From Bin87 sp963666865 (GTDB lineage: Bacteria > Chloroflexota > Dehalococcoidia > Lucifugimonadales > UBA3495), in contig OY763072.1 in assembly GCA_963666865.1 (NCBI GenBank), forward strand, positions 3,410,001 to 3,474,000: a stretch of 64,000 bases of DNA, in the 5' to 3' direction. Both the position numbers and the translations under genes were made by a program. The notes under the pieces were generated by a model that made no database searches, was not told the origin of the DNA, and was given only the letters and a program-made list of their open reading frames with translations. Positions 50,896-59,569 of the stretch are shown here, piece after piece. How positions within the stretch are numbered: the stretch's first letter is position 1; the number at the start of each line of letters is the position of its first letter.

Positions 50896-51894
50896 TCACA
50901 GGTTCAGCGGGTGTTCCTCGTAGTCCTTGACCTTGTCGTACACCTGGATGCGGTGGCGGTTGGCTTCCAGGACGAAGATGCGGTCGTTTTCGTCCACGCG
51001 GACCGACACGGGGCGGCGGAAACGCCACTCCGGTTCCAGGTTCACCCGACGCCTTGCCTTGATGATGTCGGGGTTGGCGTCGATATAGGTCTGCGTCCAC
51101 GGCGAGGGCTGCTGGGCGTCGCCCACCAGGGTGGCGATGAAGCGGCCATCGGGCGCGTAGATCTGCAGCCGGTGGTTGCCCCAGTCGGCGACGTACACAT
51201 CGCCTTCCGAGTCCACGGCCACGCCGGTGGGGCCGGACAGGTCGCCGACGCCTGACGTCGGCGAAGCCTCGAACTTGAGCAGGAAGTTGCCATCGGCGTC
51301 GAACTTCTGCACCCGGTTGTTCTTCCAGTCGGCCACGTACACGTTGCCTTCGGCGTCCAGGCACAGTCCCCAGGGCAGGTCGAACTCGCCATCATGCTTG
51401 CCCTTCTGCCCAAATCCGCCAAGGAACTTGCCTTCCTTGGTGAACCTCTGTACCCGGTGGTTCTGGCTGTCCACGACCAGCATGTTCCCATCGGCGTCAA
51501 TGGCGATTCCGCAGGGGCCATTCAACTCGCCTTTGCCGCTGCCGGACTCGCCCCAGCAGGACAGGAAAGCGCCCTCGGGGTCGAACACGGACACGCGGTT
51601 CAGGAAGTCGTCTGAAGCATAGACGTTGCCGTCGTCGTCCAACGTGATGGAGCGAGGCCAGACGAACTGCCCGTCGCCTCGCCCGAAAGCGCCGAACTGG
51701 CCGAGGAACTGGTGATCCAGCGTAACGCGGCTGACGCGCTGTCCCAATTCCTCCGCGCCCCGGCTGAGTACGTAGAGCGTGTCGTCGGCCAGCGCGAAGT
51801 CCTGGGGCGTCCAAAAGCCCTGCCCCGACATGCCGTACATGCCGATGCAGTAGCTGTAGTCAAAGACCCGGCCGGCGGCCACTGTGGTAAGCAT
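50896..51894 (-). CDS. NHL-repeat beta-propeller protein
   Basis: The 332-residue protein is built of six or so NHL repeats (for example PWGLCLDAEGNVYVADWKNNRVQKF, each with the GxxxxVADxxNxRVQ pattern) with no signal peptide or membrane segment. NHL propellers bind peptides or RNA; the ligand is unknown. AAGGAGG lies 7 bases before ATG 51894; the frame extends upstream to 52101, but that part is shadow. It is the third gene of the DUF1800 - DUF1501 - NHL operon. Confidence 0.85.
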   Translation of the reverse strand: MLTTVAAGRVFDYSYCIGMYGMSGQGFWTPQDFALADDTLYVLSRGAEELGQRVSRVTLDHQFLGQFGAFGRGDGQFVWPRSITLDDDGNVYASDDFLNRVSVFDPEGAFLSCWGESGSGKGELNGPCGIAIDADGNMLVVDSQNHRVQRFTKEGKFLGGFGQKGKHDGEFDLPWGLCLDAEGNVYVADWKNNRVQKFDADGNFLLKFEASPTSGVGDLSGPTGVAVDSEGDVYVADWGNHRLQIYAPDGRFIATLVGDAQQPSPWTQTYIDANPDIIKARRRVNLEPEWRFRRPVSVRVDENDRIFVLEANRHRIQVYDKVKDYEEHPLNL

Positions 51895-51935
51895 GATTAT
51901 CCTCCTTCGTCCAACCGCCTTCTTCTCTGCTATTG

Positions 51936-51963
51936 GTAGGGGCGAATAATTACTCGCCCCTAC
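51936..51963. repeat. GTAGGGGCG palindromic repeat, copy 9 (AT core)
   Basis: 28-bp element with one mismatch near the centre, between the DUF1501 and NHL genes. Confidence 0.83.
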
Positions 51964-51988
51964 ATCGCGGATCACCCTGCCGGGCTTT

Positions 51989-53116
51989 CTACACGAAGTC
52001 CAGCTGCTCGAAGTTGCCGTTGACGATGGGCACTGGGTCCAATCCCAGCCACTTCTCGATGATGGTGGAGTAGAACCCGCGGAAGTCGTAGTTGGGTTCA
52101 AGGTCGCCCTGGGTCAGATCCTCGGGCGCCAGGGACGGGTAGGCGCTGTAATGGCCGCCCTTGACCTGGTTGCCGATGACGAAGGCCGCGCCGCCGGCGC
52201 CGTGGTCGGTGCCGGTGCCGTTGTCCTTGACGCGGCGGCCGAACTCGGTGAACAGCACCATAATCAGGTTGTCGCCGGCTTCGTGTTCGGCCAGGTCGTC
52301 GAAGAAGTCGCCAATGGCCCGGGACATGTCAATCCACAGCTTGGTGTGCATCGGCGGCTGGTTGAAGTGGCTGTCGAAGCTGCCATGCTGGGTGTAGAAC
52401 AACTGGGTTCCCAGATCGGCCAGATAGACCTGGGCGATGTCCCGCAGGTACTTGGCGATGGGGGTGTCGGCGTATTCCACCGTGGAGGTGTACTGTTCCG
52501 GCGCGGCGCGGATGATGTCGGCGCCTTTGAGCGCGTCACGTCCGGTCTGGCCCAGGTAATCCATCACCGGGCCGGTTCCGACGGTGGGGGAGTACATGCG
52601 GGCGAAGCGGTCCAAAAGCTGGTCGCGCTCGGCGTCAATGGGGACGCTGGAGAGGACGCCGTAGGATTCCAGGCTGGACACCGACGTGACGGGGACGCCG
52701 CGCAGAGCCAGCGCCCGGGGCAGACCCTGGCCGAAGTTGACGCCCTTCAGCACGTTCTCCCCGCGGGGATCAAGGTCACGGATGACGCGGCCGGCCCAGC
52801 CCTCTGTTCCGACGATGTCCGGCTCGCAGGTGTGCCAGATGTCCATGGAGCGGAAGTGGGAGCGCGGCGAGTTCGCGTAGCCGATGCCGTGGACGATGGC
52901 CATTTTGCCCTCATCCCACAGCTTCTTGATGGGACCCATCTGCGGGTTGAAACCCAGCTCGTCGTTGATGGGGATAACCTGGTCTGCGGCGATCCCTACC
53001 CTGGGACGGGCGTCATAGTAGTGGCCGTTGGTGTAGGGAATGACCGTGTTCAGGTAGTCGTTGGCGCCGGTCATTTGCAGAACCACCACCACCGGGTCTT
53101 TCGTCGTAGTAGTCAT
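51989..53116 (-). CDS. DUF1501 domain-containing protein
   Basis: The 375-residue protein matches DUF1501: VVVLQMTGANDYLNTVIPY at the start, MAIVHGIGY, SPRSHFRSMDIWHT, TEFGRR and a late TDHGAGG. It belongs to the alkaline-phosphatase-like superfamily (sulfatase-type fold), but lacks a twin-arginine signal, unlike many planctomycete members. GGAGGA precedes ATG 53116. DUF1501 and DUF1800 genes are nearly always paired; their joint function is not known. Confidence 0.88.
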   Translation of the reverse strand: MTTTTKDPVVVVLQMTGANDYLNTVIPYTNGHYYDARPRVGIAADQVIPINDELGFNPQMGPIKKLWDEGKMAIVHGIGYANSPRSHFRSMDIWHTCEPDIVGTEGWAGRVIRDLDPRGENVLKGVNFGQGLPRALALRGVPVTSVSSLESYGVLSSVPIDAERDQLLDRFARMYSPTVGTGPVMDYLGQTGRDALKGADIIRAAPEQYTSTVEYADTPIAKYLRDIAQVYLADLGTQLFYTQHGSFDSHFNQPPMHTKLWIDMSRAIGDFFDDLAEHEAGDNLIMVLFTEFGRRVKDNGTGTDHGAGGAAFVIGNQVKGGHYSAYPSLAPEDLTQGDLEPNYDFRGFYSTIIEKWLGLDPVPIVNGNFEQLDFV

Positions 53117-53156
53117 TTTGTTCCTCCATACACGGTATGGGCTATCGCATTTGGTA

Positions 53157-53184
53157 GTAGGGGCGAATAATTATTCGCCCCTAC
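53157..53184. repeat. GTAGGGGCG palindromic repeat, copy 10 (AT core)
   Basis: Perfect 28-bp palindrome (GAATAATTATTC core) between the DUF1800 and DUF1501 genes. Confidence 0.88.
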
Positions 53185-53198
53185 GCCGTGGTTGATGG

Positions 53199-54602
53199 TT
53201 ATGCGAATTGGAAATCGCGGGACGCGGCGATGAGCGCCAGCATCACGCCGATACGCCTTTCGGATTCGGCGGCGTCTGCCTCGATGTCCCAGCGCAAGTC
53301 GCCGTGGCTGCGCGCCTCATCCAGCAGTTCGGCGCGGGTGCCGTCGCTGACTTCCAGCGGGCCGACCAGCTCGAGGCAGGCTTCCACCAACTCCTCGGGA
53401 CCGAGGGTTCCGCGTTGGCGCAGGTTGTCCACCATGGAGCGGACGCCGGGCAGAGAAATGTCGCCAAGCAATCCGGCGGCGAAGTTAACCCGGCGCACCA
53501 GCGCGCCACCGTCGATCCACTCGCTGCCGGTGTGCCAGCTTTCCACGCTGGGCGGGTTGAGCAGTTCCTGTCCTTGGTAGGCGCACTCGAAAGCCAGGGC
53601 GTTGAAGCCAGGGCGTGGCGCGTCGTAGTTGCCGGCCAGCTTCACGGTGCTTACCACCAGTTCCGCCGGACTCTTGACGCGGCTGAAGCGGGCCTGCTTG
53701 AAGAAGTCGGAGTTGAACAGGACCCGGAGCATCGCCTGAATGTCGCCGTCGGATTCGTCGTAGGCGGCGATGAGTTGGTCAATGGCGTCCGGGTCGTTGG
53801 GCGGCGTGATGTTCCAGCTGGGCACCTGCGGCTCGTCGGCCACGAAGAAGTTGTAGAGGTGGCGGGAGAGGAACCGCGCGGTGGCCGGCTGGTTCACCAC
53901 GATATCGACGATGTCCTGGCCGTCGAAGTTGCCGGTGTGCCCCAGGAAGGTCTTCTCGCCGTCGTCGTGGTCTTCGGGGCGGTATTCAAAACTCCAGTAG
54001 AAGCGGCCCAGGGGGTTGCGCGGAATCTTCGGGCCGATGGTCCAGCCGGTGAAGGCGCGGCTGGCCTCCTTGATGTCGTCTTCCGAGTAGTTGCCGACGC
54101 CCATGGAGAAGAGTTCCAGCAGCTCGCGGCCCCAGTTTTCGTTGATAGCACCGCGGTGGTTGCCGTTGTTGTCCAGCCAGAAGATCATGGCGGGATTCTG
54201 CGCCAACTCCACCAGGATGTCGCGGAATTTGCCCAGCCCGACGCGGCGGAACATGGCGATCTGCTGGGTGAGTTCGGGCGGGTTGTCCACCTTGGAGTTG
54301 CCGGTGGCGAAGAGCTGGTGCCAGAACAGCGCCATCTTCTCTTCCAGCGGCCGCTCGGTGGTGACCATTCGGTAAACCCAGTCGGCCTGGTTCAGCGGCG
54401 GGCCGAGAGCGCCCTCGTAACCGGGCATGAAACGGTAGAGCAGTTCGGTGTCCACGGGTTCAAACTGCTCTGGGTTGAGCAAATCTTCCACCGTGTCCTC
54501 GTATCCCCGTTCCGCCCGGTCTTGCAACTCATCGTGCGCCGCGCCGAACCCGGCCCGTCGCATCAGATGGCCCATCAATGCAATGTCTTCCCGATTAGCC
54601 AT
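53199..54602 (-). CDS. DUF1800 domain-containing protein
   Basis: The 467-residue protein is a full DUF1800: HLMRRAGFGA near the start, EKMALFWHQLFATGNSKV, NENWGRELLELFSMGVGNYSEDDI, and RFLSRHLYNFFVADEP. AGGAGGG lies before ATG 54602. It is the first gene of the DUF1800 - DUF1501 - NHL run and sits behind a good minus-strand promoter at 54676-54704. Confidence 0.88.
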   Translation of the reverse strand: MANREDIALMGHLMRRAGFGAAHDELQDRAERGYEDTVEDLLNPEQFEPVDTELLYRFMPGYEGALGPPLNQADWVYRMVTTERPLEEKMALFWHQLFATGNSKVDNPPELTQQIAMFRRVGLGKFRDILVELAQNPAMIFWLDNNGNHRGAINENWGRELLELFSMGVGNYSEDDIKEASRAFTGWTIGPKIPRNPLGRFYWSFEYRPEDHDDGEKTFLGHTGNFDGQDIVDIVVNQPATARFLSRHLYNFFVADEPQVPSWNITPPNDPDAIDQLIAAYDESDGDIQAMLRVLFNSDFFKQARFSRVKSPAELVVSTVKLAGNYDAPRPGFNALAFECAYQGQELLNPPSVESWHTGSEWIDGGALVRRVNFAAGLLGDISLPGVRSMVDNLRQRGTLGPEELVEACLELVGPLEVSDGTRAELLDEARSHGDLRWDIEADAAESERRIGVMLALIAASRDFQFA

Positions 54603-54675
54603 CGCTCTCCCTCCTGTAAGGGACCGTTTAATCGCGTCGCAACGCGACGCTCGATTCCGGCGAGTATATGGGCTA

Positions 54676-54704
54676 ATGCTACGGAATGGCCCGCGCACTG
54701 TCAA
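54676..54704 (-). promoter_or_regulatory. Promoter of the DUF1800-DUF1501-NHL run
   Basis: Read on the minus strand: TTGACA (54704-54699), a 17-base spacer, TAGCAT (54681-54676), 74 bp before the DUF1800 start. Confidence 0.6.
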
Positions 54705-54786
54705 GAAAACATTGCATTCGATAGCATTTCAATTTAGCTACCGAATGCACTTCTGTGGTTCGCTGGGGAAGCCGCACGACTTGAGC

Positions 54787-55533
54787 CTATCTCTCTAGCT
54801 CCATGCGCTTACGTACCTCGAACTTCAATTCATCAGACATCCTGAAGCACAAACCTTCCCCGCAAAATTGCACATCAAAAGCGCCAGAAAGTGCTTCTTC
54901 TCGCAACTCGGCAAGTCTCTCCAAGTTTCCGCCGCTCCGGCGCATGATGTCCATTTGGACATCGAGTCTGAATCCCGATATCAAACCCCTTGCTTCCTCT
55001 TGGTCTTCGAGTGCGAAAAGATGAGCCAGCGTTGATAATGCGCCAACTCCAATCGAACCATCGGACGTGGCCAAGTCGTCCTGTATGCCGGGGGCCAAGT
55101 CAAGGAGCCTCATGTATTTGCTAACTGTGGACGGGCTAACGTTGGCTTGTTTTGCGACTTCTGTGTACGTACCGTAACGATCATATATTTGCTTGTAGGC
55201 TCGCGCCTTGTCGATTGGGTGCATCTCCGCTCGGTGGACGTTCTCAATGAGTGACACAACCGTGGAGTCAGTATCGTCAAGACCGTCATTCACTACGGCC
55301 GGGATACTCGGCAATCCCAACGCTCTAAAAGCGAGGAACCGGCGTTGACCCGCAATGATCTCAAACAATCCGTCGTTCCTAGTCCTGACCATTATGGGAT
55401 TGAGCAAACCTCGCTCCCTGATGCTGTTAGCCAAGTCATCAAGGCTGGCATCATCGGTCCCTGATTGCAAATCCTTGCGGGTGTTGAATTCCGAAACGAC
55501 TATGCTGCCCATCGGTATGTCTTTGACGTCCAT
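54787..55533 (-). CDS. ParB/RepB/Spo0J family protein (orphan)
   Basis: The 248-residue protein has a ParB N-terminal CTPase-type domain (about 5-100) with GQRRFLAFR (62-70) and SLIENVHRAEMHPIDKARAY (94-113), then an HTH at about 123-145 (YTEVAKQANVSPSTVSKYMRLL) and a short C-terminus with little dimerisation sequence. No ParA gene is in the window, and base composition here is lower in GC than its neighbours, which suggests transfer from a mobile element. GGGAG lies 7 bases before ATG 55533; the frame continues to 55662 without support. Confidence 0.83.
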   Translation of the reverse strand: MDVKDIPMGSIVVSEFNTRKDLQSGTDDASLDDLANSIRERGLLNPIMVRTRNDGLFEIIAGQRRFLAFRALGLPSIPAVVNDGLDDTDSTVVSLIENVHRAEMHPIDKARAYKQIYDRYGTYTEVAKQANVSPSTVSKYMRLLDLAPGIQDDLATSDGSIGVGALSTLAHLFALEDQEEARGLISGFRLDVQMDIMRRSGGNLERLAELREEALSGAFDVQFCGEGLCFRMSDELKFEVRKRMELER

Positions 55534-55872
55534 TTCGCGCTCCCAAGTGGTAAGGCACATCGCTGGTGCCAAATTTTGCTTACACCACAATTCCATAGAA
55601 CATTTTACCGAATACTCCCTCAATTGCGATAGTCGTGGCCGGTTGTAATTCAGGGCAATCACATATGAACTGTTTAACCCACCGTCATTCCGGCGAAAGG
55701 CGGAATCCAGCGGCCTAAGTCGTCAGGTTCGTTGCGGAAATCAAACTTCTGCCGGTGTCTGGACTCTGGCTTGCGCCGGAGTGGCAGTGTGTAATTTCAT
55801 ATGCGATAGCCCTGCTGACTGACACCCGCTCATCCTGAGCATGTCAAACCATCATCCCTGCCTGCCGTAGGA
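55534..55872. other. 339-bp non-coding gap between ParB and SulP genes
   Basis: Read directly: no convincing gene. It holds a CCGGCGAAAG-type repeat (55681-55710) and a CATCCTGAGCATGTCAAACC-type unit (about 55824-55848), both of which occur elsewhere in the window. Confidence 0.6.
55681..55710. repeat. Dispersed CCGGCGAAAG hairpin repeat, copy 3
   Basis: ACCGTCATTCCGGCGAAAGG-type element in the gap between the ParB and SulP genes. Copies lie also at 13539 and 45743. Confidence 0.72.
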
Positions 55873-57519
55873 TCATGCGTCCAGCAGGGTTTTGGCCAGT
55901 TCCCTTGCTTCGTCCAGGCCGTTGACGAACCGTTCTTCCGGCAATCGTCGGAAAACGTTGAGGGATTTGAGCGTGTCGGCCACCGGACCGGACAGATTCA
56001 TCACTATGCACTCGGTGTTGGTCGTGCCGGCGGCGGTGATGAGACGCTCCATTACCAGGGCGGCGCTGTCATCCATGTGGACGGTGTTGGAGAAGTCGAA
56101 GATGACGACCTCGTGTTCTTCGATGTCAGCGCCGACTCGCCAGGCCAGTTCGTTGGCCGACGCGAAGGAAAACTGGCCGCGCAGATCGACCAGTCCCACG
56201 CGGGCCGAAAACTGATCGACGTCGGCATCGCCGCCGGCGAAAAACGCCAGGTCCAGCACCGGCACTGAAATCACGCGGCCCAGCTCCAGCCGTTCCGACT
56301 CCCGCGCTCGCGCGAATCCGGCCACGATAAGACCCAGGACGATGGCAGTGACCAGGTCCACGAATACCGTGACGCACATGGTGAGCAGCATTACGAGCAG
56401 GTAATCCCGCTGAACATAGCGAATGCGAGCGATAAGTCGCCAATCGATGATGTCCCAGCCGGTCTTGATCAAGATGGCGGCGAGAGCGGCCAGGGGTATG
56501 GGTTCGGCGATCTCGCCCAGGCCGAGTATCAGGGCCAACAGGACCAGCGCGCACAGCACACCGGAGACCGGGCTGGTGCCGCCGGCCCTGACATTGACGG
56601 TGGTGCCCGACGCGGAACCGGCCCCAGGCAACCCTCCCAGAAAACCGGCGGCAACGTTGGCGATGCCCTGGCCTACGAGTTCCCGGTCGGGCCGGTGACG
56701 GGTGCGCGTCAGGGTGTCGGCAACCAGCGACGCGACGAGGCTGTTGACGGAGCCGATGAGCGCCAGCGTCAGCGCCGGTTGCAGGGTTGATACCAGCAGG
56801 CCCATGGACAACACGGGCAATTGCAGCGCCGGCAGACCGGTGGGCAACTGCCCGATCACCGGCGCGTCGCGGAGCCATAACGCCGCCAGCAGGGTGCCGA
56901 CAACTAAGGCAACCAACGGTTCGGGCAGAAACCGGCGCAGGCGACGGGGCCAGAACACGCATATCGCCAGCGCAACCAAACCCACCGCGACTGCATGGAG
57001 GTTGAGAGACAACACCGCCTCCGGCCAGGAGCGAATGATCCCGAGCAAACCGCCCGGCGCGGAGGCCACGCCCAGGAAGGGCAAAGTCTGGATTATGATT
57101 ATGGTGATGCCGATGCCCGAGGTGAATCCGGCAATCATGGAGTACGGCGTATAGGTGACGAACCGGCCAATGCGCAGAACTCCCAGGGCAACCTGAATCA
57201 GGCCAGCCAGCATGACGATGGTGAAGGCTTCGGCGATACTGTTGGCGTGCCGGGTGAGCACCACCATCATGGCGACCGTCATCGCGGCAGTGGGAAACGC
57301 GATCCGGGCCGCCGTACCACCGAACACCGACGCGAACAATCCGACGACGATGGCGCCGTACATGCCGGCAATCGGGCCCAACCCGGCGGCGACGCCGTAG
57401 GCCAAAGAGACCGGGAGCACCGTGGCCGCCGTGGTAAGCCCGCCGAAAACGTCCCCGGACAATTGTCGGGGATGGTAGGGCAGGCGCAACTTGCTACGTA
57501 TTGTTGCTGCCGCTTTCAT
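55873..57519 (-). CDS. SulP family anion transporter with STAS domain
   Basis: The 548-residue protein has about 10-12 membrane segments (from about residue 25 to 420) with the SulP marks VLPVSLAYGVAAGLGPIAGMYGA and GIANVAAGFLGGLPGAGS, and a C-terminal STAS domain (about 440-545; VVIFDFSNTVHMDDSAA). It probably carries sulfate, bicarbonate or another anion; the substrate is undecided. ATG 57519 with GGGAAATA upstream is preferred to TTG 57546. Confidence 0.88.
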   Translation of the reverse strand: MKAAATIRSKLRLPYHPRQLSGDVFGGLTTAATVLPVSLAYGVAAGLGPIAGMYGAIVVGLFASVFGGTAARIAFPTAAMTVAMMVVLTRHANSIAEAFTIVMLAGLIQVALGVLRIGRFVTYTPYSMIAGFTSGIGITIIIIQTLPFLGVASAPGGLLGIIRSWPEAVLSLNLHAVAVGLVALAICVFWPRRLRRFLPEPLVALVVGTLLAALWLRDAPVIGQLPTGLPALQLPVLSMGLLVSTLQPALTLALIGSVNSLVASLVADTLTRTRHRPDRELVGQGIANVAAGFLGGLPGAGSASGTTVNVRAGGTSPVSGVLCALVLLALILGLGEIAEPIPLAALAAILIKTGWDIIDWRLIARIRYVQRDYLLVMLLTMCVTVFVDLVTAIVLGLIVAGFARARESERLELGRVISVPVLDLAFFAGGDADVDQFSARVGLVDLRGQFSFASANELAWRVGADIEEHEVVIFDFSNTVHMDDSAALVMERLITAAGTTNTECIVMNLSGPVADTLKSLNVFRRLPEERFVNGLDEARELAKTLLDA

Positions 57520-57570
57520 TATTTCCCGCAGAAAGCCAAGGCGCAACCGTCGGCGGGGGCAACAGTGATA

Positions 57571-57777
57571 CTAACCCACCGGCCTCTTCCAGTAATAGTA
57601 CACGTAGCAATCGGTGGGGTTCTGGGGCACGAAAAGGGGCATGGCCGACACCAGTTCCCATCCCGACGCGCCACGTTCGTTCAAGTATTCTTCATCGACA
57701 GAATCGACGTTCATCCCTCCGCCGAAAAATCCTCCGGAGCGAATCTGTATCTTGTCAACGGTGTATTCCCACTTCAT
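57571..57777 (-). CDS. DUF4177 domain-containing small protein
   Basis: The 68-residue protein starts MKWEYTVDKIQIRSGG and ends with the typical LNERGASGWELVSAMPL and YYYWKRPVG of DUF4177. It has no known function. AAAGGA lies about 8 bases before ATG 57777; the frame continues to 57849 through a palindromic repeat, so that part is not real. It is 51 bp upstream of the sulP start on the same strand. Confidence 0.72.
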   Translation of the reverse strand: MKWEYTVDKIQIRSGGFFGGGMNVDSVDEEYLNERGASGWELVSAMPLFVPQNPTDCYVYYYWKRPVG

Positions 57778-57813
57778 GCAAATAATCCTTTTGGCGCTCA
57801 ACCAATTTCCCAC

Positions 57814-57842
57814 GTAGGGGCGGGTTTCAAACCCGCCCCTAC
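57814..57842. repeat. GTAGGGGCG palindromic repeat, copy 11 (GGTTTCAAACC core)
   Basis: Perfect 29-bp element between the DUF4177 and GMC genes. Confidence 0.88.
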
Positions 57843-57866
57843 TCTTCAATTCGCGGTTGTTTCTGC

Positions 57867-59411
57867 CTATTGCCCCGCTTTCACCCAGTCGGCGCAGCGC
57901 TCGCCGATCATGATGGTGGTGCAGTTGGTGTTGGCGCGGATGACGTTGGGCATCACCGAGGCGTCGGCGACCTTGATGCCCTCCAGCCCGTGGATGTTCA
58001 GTTGCTGGTCAACCACCGCCATGGGGTCGCTGGCCGGCCCGATCTTGCAGGTGCCCGAGGCGTGGGTGGTGTTGAACACCGTGCGACGCATCCAGTTGTC
58101 CAGCGCCTCATCAGAGGCCAGGTCCTCCGGCGCTGGCTGCTGAATCTCCTCCACGATGGGGCCGAAGGCGTCGTTCTCCAGCAGGTTGACGCTGATGCGG
58201 ACCGCCTCCCGCAGACGCTCCACGTCCCGCTCCTCCTCCAGGTAGTGATAGTTGAGCGACGGCTGAACGTGGGGGTCGTTGGCGGACAGGCGGACCTCGC
58301 CGGCGCCGTCGGCCAGCTCCAGGATGCACTGGATACGGACGCCACCCGGCTCGAAGGGATCGGCGCCGCCGATGGGCGTGGAGAAGGACGACGCCGTGAT
58401 CTGCATATCGTTGCGGTCGGGCGAGCCGGCGGCGGTGTAGCGCAGGGCGGTTTGGGTGCGCGGCGCCAGGGGATCCTGCTCGTGATCGTCCCGCACCTTG
58501 CAGATGACGGCAACGATGGGATGGTCGCGCAGGTTCCGGCCCACGCCGGGCAGCTCGTGGATCACCGGGATGCCCATTTCCCGCAGGTGGTCCGCCGGCC
58601 CAACGCCGGATAGCATCAGGATCTGGGGCGAGGCCATGGCGCCGGCGGAGAGCACGATCTGGTCGGCCTCCACCTGGTACACTTCGCCGCCGCTCTCCAC
58701 CTCCACGCCAACGGCGCGCTTGCCCTCGAACAGGATGCGGCGCACGACGACACTGGAGCGCACGGTCAGGTTGAGGCGGTGACGCACGGCGCGTAGAAAG
58801 GTCAGCGCGGTGCTCATGCGGACGCCTTCGGGGTTGTTCATGGGGATCGGACCCACGCCGCCGGAGTCGGGATGGTTCATGTCCTCATCAGACGGATAGC
58901 CGGCCTCCAGGCAGGACTGGACGAAGGCATTCTGGAAGGGCAGCCACTCCTGGCGCGGGAACCGCCGCACCGGAATGGGGCCTTCTGAGCCGTGGAAGTC
59001 GTCGCTGATGTCCAGGTCAGTCTCCATCCTGCGGAAGTAGGGCAGGACATTGACGAAAGACCACTGGTCGTTGCCCTCGGCGGCCCAGCCATCGTAGTCC
59101 TCGGGCACGCCGCGCAGCAGCACCTGGCCGTTGATGGCGCTGGTGCCGCCGACCACTTTGCCGCGCGGCGCGGGCAGCATCTCGGTCTGCTCCGGGGATC
59201 CCTGGGCCCACCAGGTCCAGTTGTGGGGCGCGCCCTGGGCCGAGGCGTCGGGCTTGTAGCCGTACTTCAGGTCGTCGGGATAGTGCTCGTATTCGGGATA
59301 GTCCGGCCCGGCCTCCAGCAGCAACACCGAGCGGTTGGCGTCCTCGGCCAGTCGGGAGGCCACCACGCATCCGCCGGAGCCGGCTCCGATAACTATGACG
59401 TCGTACTTCAT
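57867..59411 (-). CDS. GMC family oxidoreductase (choline dehydrogenase-like), second copy
   Basis: The 514-residue flavoprotein has GAGSGGCVVASRLAED (FAD site), EAGPDYPEYEH, GGTSAINGQVLLRGVPEDYDGWA, ASPQILMLSGVGP and a late THASGTCKIG / NTNCTTIMIGE pair for the active site. It aligns with the protein at 46768 along its length and lacks that copy's extra repeat-coded loop. It oxidises an unidentified alcohol. No strong ribosome site is visible before ATG 59411. Confidence 0.87.
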   Translation of the reverse strand: MKYDVIVIGAGSGGCVVASRLAEDANRSVLLLEAGPDYPEYEHYPDDLKYGYKPDASAQGAPHNWTWWAQGSPEQTEMLPAPRGKVVGGTSAINGQVLLRGVPEDYDGWAAEGNDQWSFVNVLPYFRRMETDLDISDDFHGSEGPIPVRRFPRQEWLPFQNAFVQSCLEAGYPSDEDMNHPDSGGVGPIPMNNPEGVRMSTALTFLRAVRHRLNLTVRSSVVVRRILFEGKRAVGVEVESGGEVYQVEADQIVLSAGAMASPQILMLSGVGPADHLREMGIPVIHELPGVGRNLRDHPIVAVICKVRDDHEQDPLAPRTQTALRYTAAGSPDRNDMQITASSFSTPIGGADPFEPGGVRIQCILELADGAGEVRLSANDPHVQPSLNYHYLEEERDVERLREAVRISVNLLENDAFGPIVEEIQQPAPEDLASDEALDNWMRRTVFNTTHASGTCKIGPASDPMAVVDQQLNIHGLEGIKVADASVMPNVIRANTNCTTIMIGERCADWVKAGQ

Positions 59412-59522
59412 GATTCCACCTGCCGCGAGTTGGGTTCAGAGTGGGTAGGGTTAGCCGGGCAAGGATAAAACAAGGGGGATGGATTGAAAAGGGCCGCGAG
59501 GCAGTCCTCACGGCCCAAAGCC

Positions 59523-59552
59523 GTAGGGGCGAATAATTATTCGCCCCTGTAC
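59523..59552. repeat. GTAGGGGCG palindromic repeat, copy 12 (AT core, 2-bp extra)
   Basis: GTAGGGGCGAATAATTATTC followed by GCCCCTGTAC; the right end carries two extra bases. It lies between the amidohydrolase and GMC genes. Confidence 0.8.
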
Positions 59553-59569
59553 CGCGTGGGGATAACAAC

